A DNA stretch of 64,000 nucleotides from Bacillota bacterium (GCA_023411375.1 JAEYOW010000027.1:1-64000), one strand, 5' to 3'. Shown: positions 1 through 8,355, numbered from the stretch's first letter. Notes: a model not told the origin generated them from the letters alone. Program-made: numbers and translations.

Positions 1-43
1 TATCCGGCCTCCGCGGCGTCCGCTTTATTTTTCTTTAGCTTTG

Positions 44-1348
44 TTATTGCGGAAGCTGCTTGCCGATGTCCAGATGCGTCAGCGAAATTTCGCCATCGTT
101 AAGCGCGGCGAGGGTTTGCCCATGTCCATACACCCTGTACTTGTAGGTGCACAGGCCTTCCATACCCATCGGCCCACGCGCGTGCAGCTTGCCGGTCGCA
201 ATGCCCACCTCCGCGCCAAAACCGAACAGGAAGCCGTCCGCAAAGCGCGTGGAGCAGTTGTGAAACACGCCGGCGCTGTCCACAAGGGTTAAAAACGTAT
301 TGGCGTGCGACAGTTCGCTGGAAACAATGCAATCCGTGTGATGCGAACCAAAGCGGTTGATATGTTCGACCGCCTCCTGCAAGGAACTGACAATCCGGAT
401 CGAAAGAACCGCGTCCAGGTATTCCGTTTCCCAGTCCGCCTGCGTGGCGGCATGGCAGGCGATGATCGACTGCGTCTCCAAATCCCCGCGAAGCTCCACA
501 TTCTTTTCGGATAGCGCGGCGGCGGCCAGGGGTAAAAACGCTTTGGCGACGCCGCGGTGCACAAGCAGCGTTTCGGCTGCGTTGCAAACCGAAAGGTTTT
601 GGGTTTTACTGTCCACCAGCACCCTGACGGCCATTTCCAGATCGCATGGATCATCCACATAAACATGGCAAAGCCCATCCGCATGCCCCAGCACGGGAAT
701 ATCGCTGTTTTGCATAATATAGCGGACAAAGGCGTTGCTGCCGCGCGGTATGATGAGGTCGATGCTTTCATGTTGCTTGAGCATTTCCTGAACATCTTCG
801 CGCGAATGAAGCAGCGCACACCAGCCGCCGGGTAAGCCACAGGCAGCGGCGGCCTCTACGATGATTTGCGTCAGCGCCTCGTTTGTCTTCGCGGCCTCGC
901 GTCCGCCCTTAAGCAGCACGGCATTGCCGCTCTTTAGACAAAGGGAGGATATCTGCACCAGCGCATCCGGCCGGCTTTCAAAAATGACTCCGATCACGCC
1001 GATGGGACAGGCAACGCGATAAAGATCCAAACCGGGTGAAAGCTCCTTGGCATACGTTACACCCCCAAGAGGATCCGGCAGTTTTGCAAGCGCGCGCAAG
1101 CCCTCGACCATACGGGTGCATTTTCCCTCGTTCAGCTTAAGGCGGCTGAGAAGCGGCGCGCTGAGTTCTCCCGCAGCTTCCTTTATATCCTGAGCATTGG
1201 CTGCCAGAATTTCCTGTCTGCGGCTTTCAATGCCATCCGCAATGGCGAGAAGCGCCTGGTTTCTGGTATCAATGCTCGCGGCTGCCAGCCGCAGGGACGC
1301 GCCACGGGCCTTTTGCGCCATTTCGCGCACACCTGTTATTTCCTTCAT
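44..1348 (-). CDS. proA: Glutamate-5-semialdehyde dehydrogenase (gamma-glutamyl phosphate reductase)
   Basis: This enzyme reduces gamma-glutamyl phosphate to glutamate-5-semialdehyde with NADPH, the second step of proline synthesis in the cytoplasm. The 434-residue length is normal for ProA. Family motifs seen are VIFESRPDA, LKGGREA, IPRGSNAFVRYI and the catalytic-cysteine segment SVCNAAETLLV. The open frame runs upstream to 1747, but the ATG at 1348 follows a GGGGGG/AGGGGG-type ribosome site and starts the conserved MKEITGVREMAQKA segment; the extension crosses smpB on the other strand. No proB lies beside it in the window. It is an ordinary chromosomal gene and marks the host flank. Confidence 0.95.
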   Translation of the reverse strand: MKEITGVREMAQKARGASLRLAAASIDTRNQALLAIADGIESRRQEILAANAQDIKEAAGELSAPLLSRLKLNEGKCTRMVEGLRALAKLPDPLGGVTYAKELSPGLDLYRVACPIGVIGVIFESRPDALVQISSLCLKSGNAVLLKGGREAAKTNEALTQIIVEAAAACGLPGGWCALLHSREDVQEMLKQHESIDLIIPRGSNAFVRYIMQNSDIPVLGHADGLCHVYVDDPCDLEMAVRVLVDSKTQNLSVCNAAETLLVHRGVAKAFLPLAAAALSEKNVELRGDLETQSIIACHAATQADWETEYLDAVLSIRIVSSLQEAVEHINRFGSHHTDCIVSSELSHANTFLTLVDSAGVFHNCSTRFADGFLFGFGAEVGIATGKLHARGPMGMEGLCTYKYRVYGHGQTLAALNDGEISLTHLDIGKQLPQ

Positions 1349-1376
1349 GCTATTCCCCCCTACTCTTTCCCGAAAC

Positions 1377-1405
1377 ATTATAGGCGATTGGAAAACGCTT
1401 GGCAA
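1377..1405 (-). promoter_or_regulatory. proA promoter
   Basis: On the minus strand a TTGCCA -35 box (1400-1405) and a perfect TATAAT -10 box (1377-1382) are separated by 17 bases. They lie about 30 bases upstream of the proA start. The -35 box is within the inverted repeat shared with the divergent smpB promoter. Confidence 0.8.
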
Positions 1406-1418
1406 GTGCTTGCGTTTT
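1392..1418. promoter_or_regulatory. Inverted repeat between divergent promoters (candidate operator)
   Basis: AAAACGC (1392-1398) and GCGTTTT (1412-1418) form a 7-base inverted repeat with a 13-base spacer. It covers the -35 boxes of both the proA and smpB promoters, so a protein bound here could affect both. The binding protein is unknown. Confidence 0.4.
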
Positions 1419-1439
1419 GAAGTCAAACCATGGTATAAT
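1410..1439 (+). promoter_or_regulatory. smpB promoter
   Basis: TTGCGT (1410-1415), an 18-base spacer and a perfect TATAAT (1434-1439) lie about 45 bases upstream of smpB. The promoter probably also feeds the tmRNA gene downstream, although ssrA may have its own. Confidence 0.75.
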
Positions 1440-1483
1440 AATTTGCTGTGTAAGCGCAAATAAGCCGGAGGGAGGTTTCCGAC

Positions 1484-1954
1484 ATGCCGCATCAAAAGGG
1501 CATCAAGCCCGTTGCGCAAAACAAGAAGGCATATCACGAGTATTTCGTGGAGGAAACCTACGAGTGCGGCCTTTGCCTGATGGGTACGGAGGTCAAGAGC
1601 ATGCGGTTGGGCCGTGTGAACTTGAAAGAGAGCTTTTGCATGATTCGCGGAGGCGAGGTGTTTGCCGAGGGCATGCACATCAGCCCCTACGAGCAGGGAA
1701 GCTTTTCCAACACCGACCCTGTCCGGCCCAAAAAGCTGCTGCTCCACAAAGGCGAAATCCGCAAATTAAGCGGACTCGTCAGCCGCCAGGGGTATACGCT
1801 GATTCCCCTGAAGGTATACTTGAAGGACGGGCGCATGAAGCTTGAACTGGGGCTTTGCAAAGGCAAGCATCTGCACGACAAGCGCGACACGGCTGCCGCG
1901 AAGGATGCGCAGCGCGAAATTGAGCGTGCGTTTAGCCGCAGGCAGGATGGATGA
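1484..1954 (+). CDS. smpB: SsrA-binding protein SmpB
   Basis: SmpB binds the tRNA-like domain of tmRNA and takes it into stalled ribosomes for trans-translation. The 156-residue protein has the usual SmpB features: an N-terminal NKKAYHEYFVEETYECGL segment, GTEVKSMRLGRVNLKESF, and a basic C-terminal tail with KGKHLHDKRDTAAAKDAQRE, which folds into a helix in the decoding centre. A GGAGGGAGG ribosome site precedes the ATG. The gene lies 24 bases upstream of ssrA, the common smpB-ssrA arrangement. Confidence 0.97.
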   Translation: MPHQKGIKPVAQNKKAYHEYFVEETYECGLCLMGTEVKSMRLGRVNLKESFCMIRGGEVFAEGMHISPYEQGSFSNTDPVRPKKLLLHKGEIRKLSGLVSRQGYTLIPLKVYLKDGRMKLELGLCKGKHLHDKRDTAAAKDAQREIERAFSRRQDG

Positions 1955-1978
1955 GCGGGTCAGCGCCATCCACAACAT

Positions 1979-2325
1979 GGGGGTGTTCTGGTTTCGACGG
2001 GAGTTTTCGGAGGTATGGTAAGCGAGCCGCGGACCCTGTACCGCGTTAAAACGGGGAAAAACAATAACTGACAATAGCGATTTCGCTTTCGCGGCTTAAT
2101 GCCGCGCGTCGACCCTGACTGCCCACAGGTCAGGTCATCGGCGTCAGCAATGTGGGGAACGAGTGCGCCAAAGCTTTGAAGCGTTACCCGTAATCATGAA
2201 GCTACCGTAACCGCAAGCCCGCCAGGGGGCGTGCGGCGAGGGGAATCCTAAAACCTTGGATGCGCTCGGAGAAGGCTGTACTGGCGTGCTTTCGGACGGG
2301 GGTTCGATTCCCCTCACCTCCACCA
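1979..2325 (+). ncRNA. ssrA: Transfer-messenger RNA (tmRNA)
   Basis: The 347-nt gene starts with GGGGGTG, which pairs with CACCTCC at 2315-2321 (one G-U) to form the acceptor stem, followed by an encoded ACCA end. The T-arm GGTTCGATTCCCC is at 2301-2313. The tag frame ends at TAA 2097-2099 and reads (T)DNSDFAFAA; the resume codon is not certain, with ACA, ATA or ACT around 2061-2069 possible. A hydrophobic FAFAA end fits recognition by ClpXP-type proteases. The 3' end of ssrA is a favoured integration site for mobile DNA, and accessory DNA starts right after it here. Confidence 0.95.
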
Positions 2326-2346
2326 CAACATCACCTCTTAGGTGAT

Positions 2347-2386
2347 AAAAAAGAACCTGTATGAGAAATCGTACAGGTTCTTTTTT
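2347..2386 (+). terminator. Rho-independent terminator after ssrA
   Basis: A near-perfect hairpin has arms AAAAAAGAACCTGTA and TACAGGTTCTTTTTT around a 10-base loop and ends in a T-run. It lies 22 bases after the tmRNA 3' end. It is almost symmetrical, so it may also stop transcripts of the minus-strand island. Confidence 0.85.
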
Positions 2387-2435
2387 ACATATGCCGAGAA
2401 AACCCTTGCAGCCTGGGCTTTTCGGGATTTGTCTC

Positions 2436-2596
2436 TGGTGCGTCTGGTGCACCAAGAGGGCGTCAGTTGCGCCAAACGCCCTGCCCCTATGACGGCATAT
2501 TTTCCTTTGGTGCACCACCGGTGCATCTTTGGCGCAAATGCACCGCTTGGCGCACCACTGGCGCATTGGCGCACCGCTCTGGTGCAAATGCACCAA
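2436..2596. repeat. Cluster of TGGYGCA-type short repeats
   Basis: About ten copies of a TGGTGCA/TGGCGCA heptamer lie here in both orientations, some as palindromes (TGGTGCACCA) or as inverted pairs around AAA (TGGTGCAAATGCACCA). A related 14-mer, GCATCTTTGGYGCA, occurs at about 2523-2536 and again near 3200-3213, on each side of the zinc-cluster gene. No gene can be supported: the 150-residue minus-strand frame here reads repeat-derived histidine, glutamine and cysteine runs. The arrangement resembles a cluster of protein-binding sites, but the function is unknown. Confidence 0.5.
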
Positions 2597-2620
2597 AGAA
2601 CTCCATTTCAGTACCTGACA

Positions 2621-3160
2621 TTAATAGTAAATCCAACGTTCTCCATCCCAATGCATCTCCGGCCCATGTTCAACCTCATGAAGTGAATCAAAGAGGTCAA
2701 AAGCCACAAGCTTTGCGGTTTGGATGTCATTAATCTTTTTTCCATTATAATTCCATCGTTGCTGTTGTTGGAATATCACACCCCATCCAGAGCTAAACTT
2801 ACTCTTCATGATGGTAATGCACTCGCCTTTATATCGAAGCGAATAATTCCCCGTTGTCGCTTTACACTGCCACTGCTGCCTCATAAAGCAGCTTCGCCTG
2901 TTTGAGCGATTTCTCATGTCACGATCTCGTTGCTTAGGATTCACATAGTCATCAAGCATCTTTGTGGCACAGTCACAACCAACTCGTATCTCACCATAAT
3001 CGGGGTGCCTCAGAAGATGTACATATCGAATTTTCTCCTTACCGCACATCTCGCATTGTTCATACGGTATTTCGCCATCGAACACATCTTCCCCGAGGTC
3101 TTCCATGCCTTCAAAACGCCACCCCTTATGTGGAATGTCAGGTTTGTTCCATCTGCCCAT
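2621..3160 (-). CDS. Zinc-cluster protein at the end of the restriction-modification island
   Basis: This 179-residue protein has a cysteine cluster near residues 32-65 (CEMCGKEKIRYVHLLRHPDY, then GCDCATKM) likely to bind zinc. The rest is basic and aromatic, with no catalytic motif I recognise. The start at 3160 (MGRWNKPDIPHKGWRFEG) is preferred over an in-frame GTG at 3178 because AGGAGGGGG lies just upstream of it. It is the last gene of the minus-strand island, 54 bases after the TIM-barrel-like gene, and is flanked by copies of a GCATCTTTGGYGCA motif. The function is unknown; nucleic-acid binding is an inference from the cluster. Confidence 0.75.
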   Translation of the reverse strand: MGRWNKPDIPHKGWRFEGMEDLGEDVFDGEIPYEQCEMCGKEKIRYVHLLRHPDYGEIRVGCDCATKMLDDYVNPKQRDRDMRNRSNRRSCFMRQQWQCKATTGNYSLRYKGECITIMKSKFSSGWGVIFQQQQRWNYNGKKINDIQTAKLVAFDLFDSLHEVEHGPEMHWDGERWIYY

Positions 3161-3214
3161 GATCCCCCTCCTCGTCACCTCTGCAAATTAAACATCGGAG
3201 CATCTTTGGTGCAG

Positions 3215-4405
3215 TTACCACTCCTGCGCTATCGAAAATCCAAACTCCTTATCAAAAATCTGTATGGCTGCTTCATTGACATCACATATTTCTCCGAAGT
3301 CACGATTTTGTCCCTTTACCCGCTCCTCATGTAATCCGCTAAGTATCTGGGCACCAGTCTCCAACTGTGCAAATTGAGAATTCCTTGTTTCTATATAAGT
3401 GCATTTACTAGCTTGCGCGCATTGAATACGGAGACAATGCAGATAGTGCTTGAAAGAGTCACCTTCCTTGTAATTTGTTAGTGATGGTACGGCACCGCAG
3501 AATAAAATGTTGCTATAGTCATTTTGCATTTGCTTTGGTGTTGCCATTTTATCAAGAATTCCTGCTCGATGAGCAACATCTAAATAAGTTAGCTTAAATT
3601 CCGAAAGTGCTTGTGGACAATAATACCATGTCGTTCGACGGCTAGGGTCATCAGTATCCATTGTCATAAAGTGTTCTGGTTGAAACCACCGAACGTTCAG
3701 GAAGTTACCTGCTGCAATAGCATCACACTTTGCTAACGATAGCGGAAGCATTTGATGATTTGCATACCCAACAATGACTTCTTTATTAAGGCGCTTAATA
3801 CCGCCCACAAGCGACATGAGATTTGCCATCCATATCGGTTTATCAACTAAGTATTGTTGATCCGGGTGCTCACACACTATATATACACCATCAATATCCC
3901 AACTCTCAGCATACTGGATAATCATTTCAATCTGCGCTTCTTCCGCAAGTACACTCTTTCCGAGCGCGATAGTTAACAGCGTGCGCTGGCCTCCTGATAC
4001 CGTCCTCGCCTGATCAGCAATTGCACATTGAATATTCTTCCAGCGCTTATCAACTCTGTTGACAATGCTCGAAGGTAGGATAAAGGCTTCCGAGTTAAGG
4101 TTAGCGTTTATGGTGGCGAGTTCTGTAAGCAGTCCAGTACATTCTCCTAGCTCAATGCTTGTAAAATCGGATTGCGGCCAGTAGCTGTGTTTCTGAAGGT
4201 TTTTCTGGTATTTGCGTGGCGCATATAATTGGGGATCAAGAAGCACAGATCCACCAATGCTATGCAATGATTCGGCGTACGGAAATAATTGGGTCGTTGG
4301 ATAGATGTTCTGCGGGCTAAGAATAACTGTTGCATCACCCCAAGAGGCACACAAATCTCGACACATTTTTTGCATACCGTAACCCATCTGTAAGTAGAAC
4401 TTCAT
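3215..4405 (-). CDS. TIM-barrel-like protein in the kinase/nuclease operon, unassigned
   Basis: This 396-residue protein is not assigned with confidence. It looks like a soluble alpha/beta barrel: alternating hydrophobic strands such as GSVLLDPQLY, EAFILPSSIVNRV, TLLTIALGK, DIDGVYIVCEH, EVIVGYANHQM and CDAIAAGNFLNVRWF, each followed by a helix. The YYCPQALSEFKLTYLDVAHR segment looks conserved. The general pattern recalls tRNA-guanine transglycosylase-type barrels, but I cannot point to their diagnostic residues. Its ATG overlaps the kinase stop in ATGA, so the two are translationally coupled. It may supply the chemistry or substrate recognition for the kinase/nuclease set. Confidence 0.7.
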   Translation of the reverse strand: MKFYLQMGYGMQKMCRDLCASWGDATVILSPQNIYPTTQLFPYAESLHSIGGSVLLDPQLYAPRKYQKNLQKHSYWPQSDFTSIELGECTGLLTELATINANLNSEAFILPSSIVNRVDKRWKNIQCAIADQARTVSGGQRTLLTIALGKSVLAEEAQIEMIIQYAESWDIDGVYIVCEHPDQQYLVDKPIWMANLMSLVGGIKRLNKEVIVGYANHQMLPLSLAKCDAIAAGNFLNVRWFQPEHFMTMDTDDPSRRTTWYYCPQALSEFKLTYLDVAHRAGILDKMATPKQMQNDYSNILFCGAVPSLTNYKEGDSFKHYLHCLRIQCAQASKCTYIETRNSQFAQLETGAQILSGLHEERVKGQNRDFGEICDVNEAAIQIFDKEFGFSIAQEW

Positions 4406-5250
4406 GGTTTCGCCTCCTCATAATGGAGCGTAGCATTCGCTGCATTTAACCACTCTAGTGCTTGTGATGCGTTTCTCGGCCTTCGCGATGGATATTTTCC
4501 CATCAATGAACTGAGAAGTCCCATAAACTGCTGCTGAGCATCTCCAGTTATTTGGAATGAAATCGGAGTTATTGTCTCTGTTCGTTGTAGAACATCTAAA
4601 TGGCTAGTTGCTCCTTCACAAAAAGGATTGTTACCCGACAAACATTCATAGGTTACTACACCAATTGAGAACAAATCTGCTCGCGAATCGATGTTACTCT
4701 TTAAGTTATTAAACTGCTCTGGCGCAGCATATCCAGGAGTATGCGGACCAACTAGTGCTTCTGTTTTCGTGAGCGAAGGAGCGCCTAATACCCTAGCAAT
4801 GCCAAAATCTATGAAATATGCCTTGCCTTCGGAGGATAGAATTATGTTCTCGGGCTTTATATCCCGATGAACAATTCCTTTTCTCTCTAGATTGTTGATA
4901 AAAATCAATCCTTGTTTCAGAAAATCAACGGCTTCTTTTAGTGAAAATCGGTCTCCGCGCAATAGCCGTTTTCGCAGTTCCTCACCTTCAATACGCTCTT
5001 CTATGACGTATAGCGTTTCAACTCCATTATAGGTTACATATCCAGTTTCATATACTTTTGGAACACAGTCAAACTCATTCTCAACACTAATATCTATTTC
5101 ACGTTGTGAGCGGGCATCAGTTCTAAAAAATAACTTAACAACAACACTGCCATATTCTTTATGTGTTGCACTATATACAACTTTTTGCCCGCCACGAGCT
5201 ATTTGCACAGCATTAGTGAGCGATGCTTCTATCGTAGAAAAATCAAGCAT
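4402..5250 (-). CDS. Hanks-type serine/threonine protein kinase
   Basis: The 282-residue protein is essentially one cytosolic kinase domain without a membrane segment or PASTA repeats. Visible motifs are a glycine loop ARGGQKVVY (18-26), the VVVKLF lysine (39), catalytic HRDIKPEN (128-135), the DFG metal loop (148-150), and APEQ with SRADLFSIGVVTYECLSG. All key residues are present, so it should be active. The ATG at 5250 follows AAGGGGGGAG and overlaps the stop of the upstream nuclease gene by 8 bases; its own stop overlaps the next start. Kinases in defence islands often act as signal or effector parts, but a defence role is only inferred from context. Confidence 0.92.
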   Translation of the reverse strand: MLDFSTIEASLTNAVQIARGGQKVVYSATHKEYGSVVVKLFFRTDARSQREIDISVENEFDCVPKVYETGYVTYNGVETLYVIEERIEGEELRKRLLRGDRFSLKEAVDFLKQGLIFINNLERKGIVHRDIKPENIILSSEGKAYFIDFGIARVLGAPSLTKTEALVGPHTPGYAAPEQFNNLKSNIDSRADLFSIGVVTYECLSGNNPFCEGATSHLDVLQRTETITPISFQITGDAQQQFMGLLSSLMGKYPSRRPRNASQALEWLNAANATLHYEEAKP

Positions 5251-5986
5251 ACTGACTCCCCCCTTGGTGAGCAATATATCTCCCTATCCATTCATTAAAC
5301 TGAAATGACAAGTAACTAGATGGCAAAGCATACTGCTTAGCTTCAACAAGCCGTTTAAACTGTAAATCCTTCCCATACAAACCCAAGCCGAAGCGTTTGA
5401 ATGTTTTTACTGTTTCAATCTGTGGATGAGCAGAACTAGTTAGCGCATATGATTGTGATGCAAAACGTGTATTTATATGCGTTTGCTCTACGACCTTGCT
5501 TATATCAGTTAACTTTGCCTCTACTGCAATCAGCTTTGTAATACTAAAGATGCTGCGTATTTCTCGAACACGCCAACTGTGGCTCCTATATGATATCAAT
5601 CGAGCATCCATAAGCCTTTCAAGAGAGGTCAATGTTTGCTTCTCTGGAAAACCAAGAGTCGATATAATTCTTGAACCAGAAATGTCATCAGCAGTACAAA
5701 GAAAGGACAACAGCTTAAGGTCAAAAACGCTTAACGTCTCTCTATTTTCCGACCAGTTATCGACGATCGATGGTAAGTAAGACGCAAAAACTATATCAGG
5801 AAATCCAGAGTCAATTCGGGGTTCTACAAACACGGTAAGACAAGTTTTCTTATTATTGCGTATGAACGTATTGCAGTAATACTCAATAAATTGATCCACA
5901 AGAGCATATTCATCGCCAATGGTTGCTGTTCGTGTGAACAATCCAATATCTGGATTACTGCTCTTAATTATTGTCACTCTGTTCAC
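5243..5986 (-). CDS. PD-(D/E)xK-like nuclease with an internal winged-helix segment
   Basis: This 247-residue protein has two parts of a restriction-endonuclease-like active site: PRIDSGFPDIVFASY near residue 57 (the PD part) and IAVEAKLTDISKVVEQ near residue 154 (the ExK part). Between them is a segment resembling a winged helix (LSFLCTADDISGSRIISTL, then SLERLMDARLI). The start is a GTG at 5986 with an AGGAGGC site. It lies 63 bases after the NotI-like gene and is coupled by overlap to the kinase. A related role in cutting or sensing modified DNA is an inference; the active-site match is visible, but the fold is not proven. Confidence 0.7.
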   Translation of the reverse strand: MNRVTIIKSSNPDIGLFTRTATIGDEYALVDQFIEYYCNTFIRNNKKTCLTVFVEPRIDSGFPDIVFASYLPSIVDNWSENRETLSVFDLKLLSFLCTADDISGSRIISTLGFPEKQTLTSLERLMDARLISYRSHSWRVREIRSIFSITKLIAVEAKLTDISKVVEQTHINTRFASQSYALTSSAHPQIETVKTFKRFGLGLYGKDLQFKRLVEAKQYALPSSYLSFQFNEWIGRYIAHQGGSQYA

Positions 5987-6049
5987 GGCAAATGCCTCCT
6001 GTTCGAAGTGGAAAGCTTAGTATCGTTAATCGCAAAAAAACATCTGCCA

Positions 6050-6970
6050 TCAAGAATCTGCGCCATACAACGAGCGTCTTATCGCATCTCTATATACGTT
6101 TCCTTCGGGCAAATCCATTGCAGAAAACGCTTCTTGAACCTTATAGACTGTCGTACAGTGTTCTTCAATGACTCCTAGGGGAACAATCATTCCATCCTTT
6201 TCCTTTGTGTTGGGCAGATAGTCATAGGACACAAAATGTATAGATGCGGGTTGAGTTGGAAATTTTGGGATTCTCTCTTTGCCGCCAAGACGATTGAGCA
6301 CTCTTTCATAAACAGCATGCGGACAAACAAAGAAAAGACCCGTCTTACATAAATCTTCCCGCTGCAATACCTGTCCCTTGTAGATGAGTTGTGGAATTAT
6401 TCGCTTCGAAACGTTTTCCCAGTTAAGACCCACGGTATCAGCAACAATTTTACGTTCATTCATCAGAGCAGTTCGCGCTTCTCGATAATTGCCTGTTGTG
6501 TCTATTGTTTGGACTTCAATTGCAGTGAACTCTTCTAGTTCACCATTGCCGTTCAGGCGTGCTAAAACCCAGTCGACGAAATAAGAGCCTGTGCCTTTTC
6601 GTTGCGGCAGACGTAATTCTCCTCCCCAGCCATGTCCGAACACGGCTACTGCTCCGTTTTCTTTCTTGGCATTTTCTACCGCTACTCGCCCGGCATACAG
6701 TCTATACTCGTGCGCAAAGGCTTGTGCTGCCACTGTATGTAACATTTTGTAGTTATCAGCGTAGATTCTTATCGGACAGCATATTACATCTGGGGAACCA
6801 TCGGTTTTTTGACGGACGGCACAAACCCCAGCTACAGTGTGATCCCGTGAAAGTATTTTTAGACATTGCTTACCCAAATATGGGCAAATTTGCCTTGCAG
6901 CAGTTTCTGCAGCAATTGGCGATCTATCATCTGCTCTATAGCCAAAAAACTCAGATATGTAGCCAGCCAT
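6050..6970 (-). CDS. NotI-family type II restriction endonuclease
   Basis: The 306-residue protein matches the NotI layout. It has an N-terminal EFFGYRADDRSPIAAETAAR segment, then CPYLGKQCLK and GVCAV with ICCPIRI, giving the cysteines of the iron-binding fold described for NotI. The catalytic region has FVDW followed by the EVQT core (AIEVQTIDTTGNY), matching the D...ExQ variant of PD-(D/E)xK. It is shorter than NotI itself (383). The ATG at 6970 has GGAGG nine bases upstream and starts one base after the methyltransferase stop; the in-frame GTG at 6979 has no room for a ribosome site. The recognition site is not known; relatives cut GC-rich palindromes. Confidence 0.85.
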   Translation of the reverse strand: MAGYISEFFGYRADDRSPIAAETAARQICPYLGKQCLKILSRDHTVAGVCAVRQKTDGSPDVICCPIRIYADNYKMLHTVAAQAFAHEYRLYAGRVAVENAKKENGAVAVFGHGWGGELRLPQRKGTGSYFVDWVLARLNGNGELEEFTAIEVQTIDTTGNYREARTALMNERKIVADTVGLNWENVSKRIIPQLIYKGQVLQREDLCKTGLFFVCPHAVYERVLNRLGGKERIPKFPTQPASIHFVSYDYLPNTKEKDGMIVPLGVIEEHCTTVYKVQEAFSAMDLPEGNVYRDAIRRSLYGADS

Positions 6971-6971
6971 C

Positions 6972-8162
6972 TCATTCACCCTCCGTCAGTACAGATTTAA
7001 GTGCAATACCAACAGCTTCTGCAAGTAATGGCGGAACTGCATTTCCAACCTGCGCAAATTGTTGTACTTGCGAACCCGTAAATACAAAGCTATCAGGGAA
7101 CGACTGTATTCTTGCAGCTTCTCTAACTGTAAATGAACGATCCTGCTCATAGTGAAAATATGCACCCCAATGCGGATCACATTTAGTCAAGATGGTTGAG
7201 GCTAGTCCATCAGGAGTCACTCTGCCATATCGTTTTGTATGATCCGATTTTCTTGCACGTTGCATTCCCTTGGGCAGTAAATCGTCAGGAATATCTGTCC
7301 AATTACCGCCCGGTTTAATATAATGTAAGCGTTCTTGGTTTTCGGTGGATAGCCTAGGTGCTTCATGGTTATAGACGCCTGTACTACCCAAACGAGCACG
7401 TCTTTGGTAGTCACACATTGGATCACAAAGATAATCCTTAACTTGTTTTCCGCGTTCACCACTCTTGAGCGGAGGCAAATCACCAATAGCTTCACGAACG
7501 GTTGTAAATCTCGCGGAGGCTTCTGGTGAAGGGATTTTTAGCAGTGAATGTCCGTCAAACGTAGTAGTAAAATTCGGCCTTATTGGTGCATGATAAATCG
7601 GATCTGGAAATGCTGTTGAAGGCAGGACTTTACCTCTAAGGCCGAGAATGATAGTTCTCCATCTCATTTGTGGGACCCCATAGTAAGCTGCACCAAGTAT
7701 ACGGACATCTGCACCGTAACCCAATTCTGCCAATGAGTCTAGTATTGCGTGGAGTGTAGCACCATGCTCAAAAGATACGAGTCCTGGAACGTTTTCAATT
7801 AGTATAGCCCTAGGCGCGAATGCATCAACAAACCTAAGGTATTCTTTAAACAAGTGATTCCTTTGATCAAGTACACTCCTTATTGGCGCGTTTATAGAGA
7901 ATCCCTGACAAGGAGGTCCACCAGCAAGTAAATCTATCGCCCCCCGTTCAATGCCAAGATCATTACGTACTTGATCTGCATCCAGCTCGCGAATATCTGC
8001 AGTTACTACTTTCGCAGAAGAATGATTTCTTTGGTATGTTGCAGCATATTGTGGAATAATTTCCGTAGCAAATAGGCTATGAAACCCTGCCTCCGACAGA
8101 CCCTCTGATAACCCCCCTGCGCCAGAAAACAAGTCCATCATAATCAAATCGTTATTCATCAT
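6972..8162 (-). CDS. DNA (cytosine-5-)-methyltransferase of the restriction-modification pair
   Basis: This enzyme transfers a methyl group from S-adenosylmethionine to C5 of cytosine in the site presumably cut by the neighbouring endonuclease. The 396-residue protein has motif I MDLFSGAGGLSEGL, motif IV GGPPCQGFS with the nucleophilic Cys, motif VI IENVPGL, motif VIII QMRWRTII, and motif X near QVGNAVPPLLAEAV. The two adjacent ATGs at 8162/8159 overlap the stop of the upstream helix-turn-helix gene, with AGGAAGAG ahead, so translation is coupled. Having the methylase ahead of the nuclease in the operon fits a need to protect DNA first. Confidence 0.95.
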   Translation of the reverse strand: MMNNDLIMMDLFSGAGGLSEGLSEAGFHSLFATEIIPQYAATYQRNHSSAKVVTADIRELDADQVRNDLGIERGAIDLLAGGPPCQGFSINAPIRSVLDQRNHLFKEYLRFVDAFAPRAILIENVPGLVSFEHGATLHAILDSLAELGYGADVRILGAAYYGVPQMRWRTIILGLRGKVLPSTAFPDPIYHAPIRPNFTTTFDGHSLLKIPSPEASARFTTVREAIGDLPPLKSGERGKQVKDYLCDPMCDYQRRARLGSTGVYNHEAPRLSTENQERLHYIKPGGNWTDIPDDLLPKGMQRARKSDHTKRYGRVTPDGLASTILTKCDPHWGAYFHYEQDRSFTVREAARIQSFPDSFVFTGSQVQQFAQVGNAVPPLLAEAVGIALKSVLTEGE

Positions 8163-8355
8163 TACTGTTACTCTTCCTTGCGCATTCAATTCTATTTCTA
8201 TTACTCGTGGGTTTTTCGGCTTTCTCCGGAATGATCCATATTCGGCTCAAACGCGTTGCTCCGTTTATCCTACCTTTTTGACAGAGTATTTGCACTTGGC
8301 GCGATGTGATATTCCATCTTTCGGCAACTTCTTGAACCGTTAAATAGCCATTCAT
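8152..8355 (-). CDS. Small MerR/excisionase-type helix-turn-helix protein
   Basis: The 67-residue protein starts with MNGYLTVQEVAERWNITSRQ, followed by a recognition helix VQILCQKGRI and the RIWIIPEKAEKP wing, the pattern of excisionase/MerR-like DNA-binding domains. It is the first gene of the island and overlaps the methyltransferase start. A palindrome in the promoter spacer upstream could be its operator, making it an autoregulator comparable in position to restriction-modification controller proteins; that link is inferred. The ribosome site is weak (GGTAG). Confidence 0.85.
   Translation of the reverse strand: MNGYLTVQEVAERWNITSRQVQILCQKGRINGATRLSRIWIIPEKAEKPTSNRNRIECARKSNSNDE

Noticed and set aside
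1349..1747. N-terminal extension of proA to 567 residues
   Set aside because: It crosses smpB and both promoters and lacks ProA similarity; the ATG at 1348 has a good ribosome site and gives the family length.
2144..2596. 150-residue minus-strand frame across tmRNA and the repeat cluster
   Set aside because: It reads antisense through ssrA and translates the TGGYGCA repeats into His/Cys/Gln runs; no ribosome site or family.
6050..8162. Claim that the RM pair recognises GCGGCCGC
   Set aside because: NotI similarity does not fix the target of a relative, and the absence of that 8-mer in a by-eye scan is not significant at this length; CGGCCG does occur several times.
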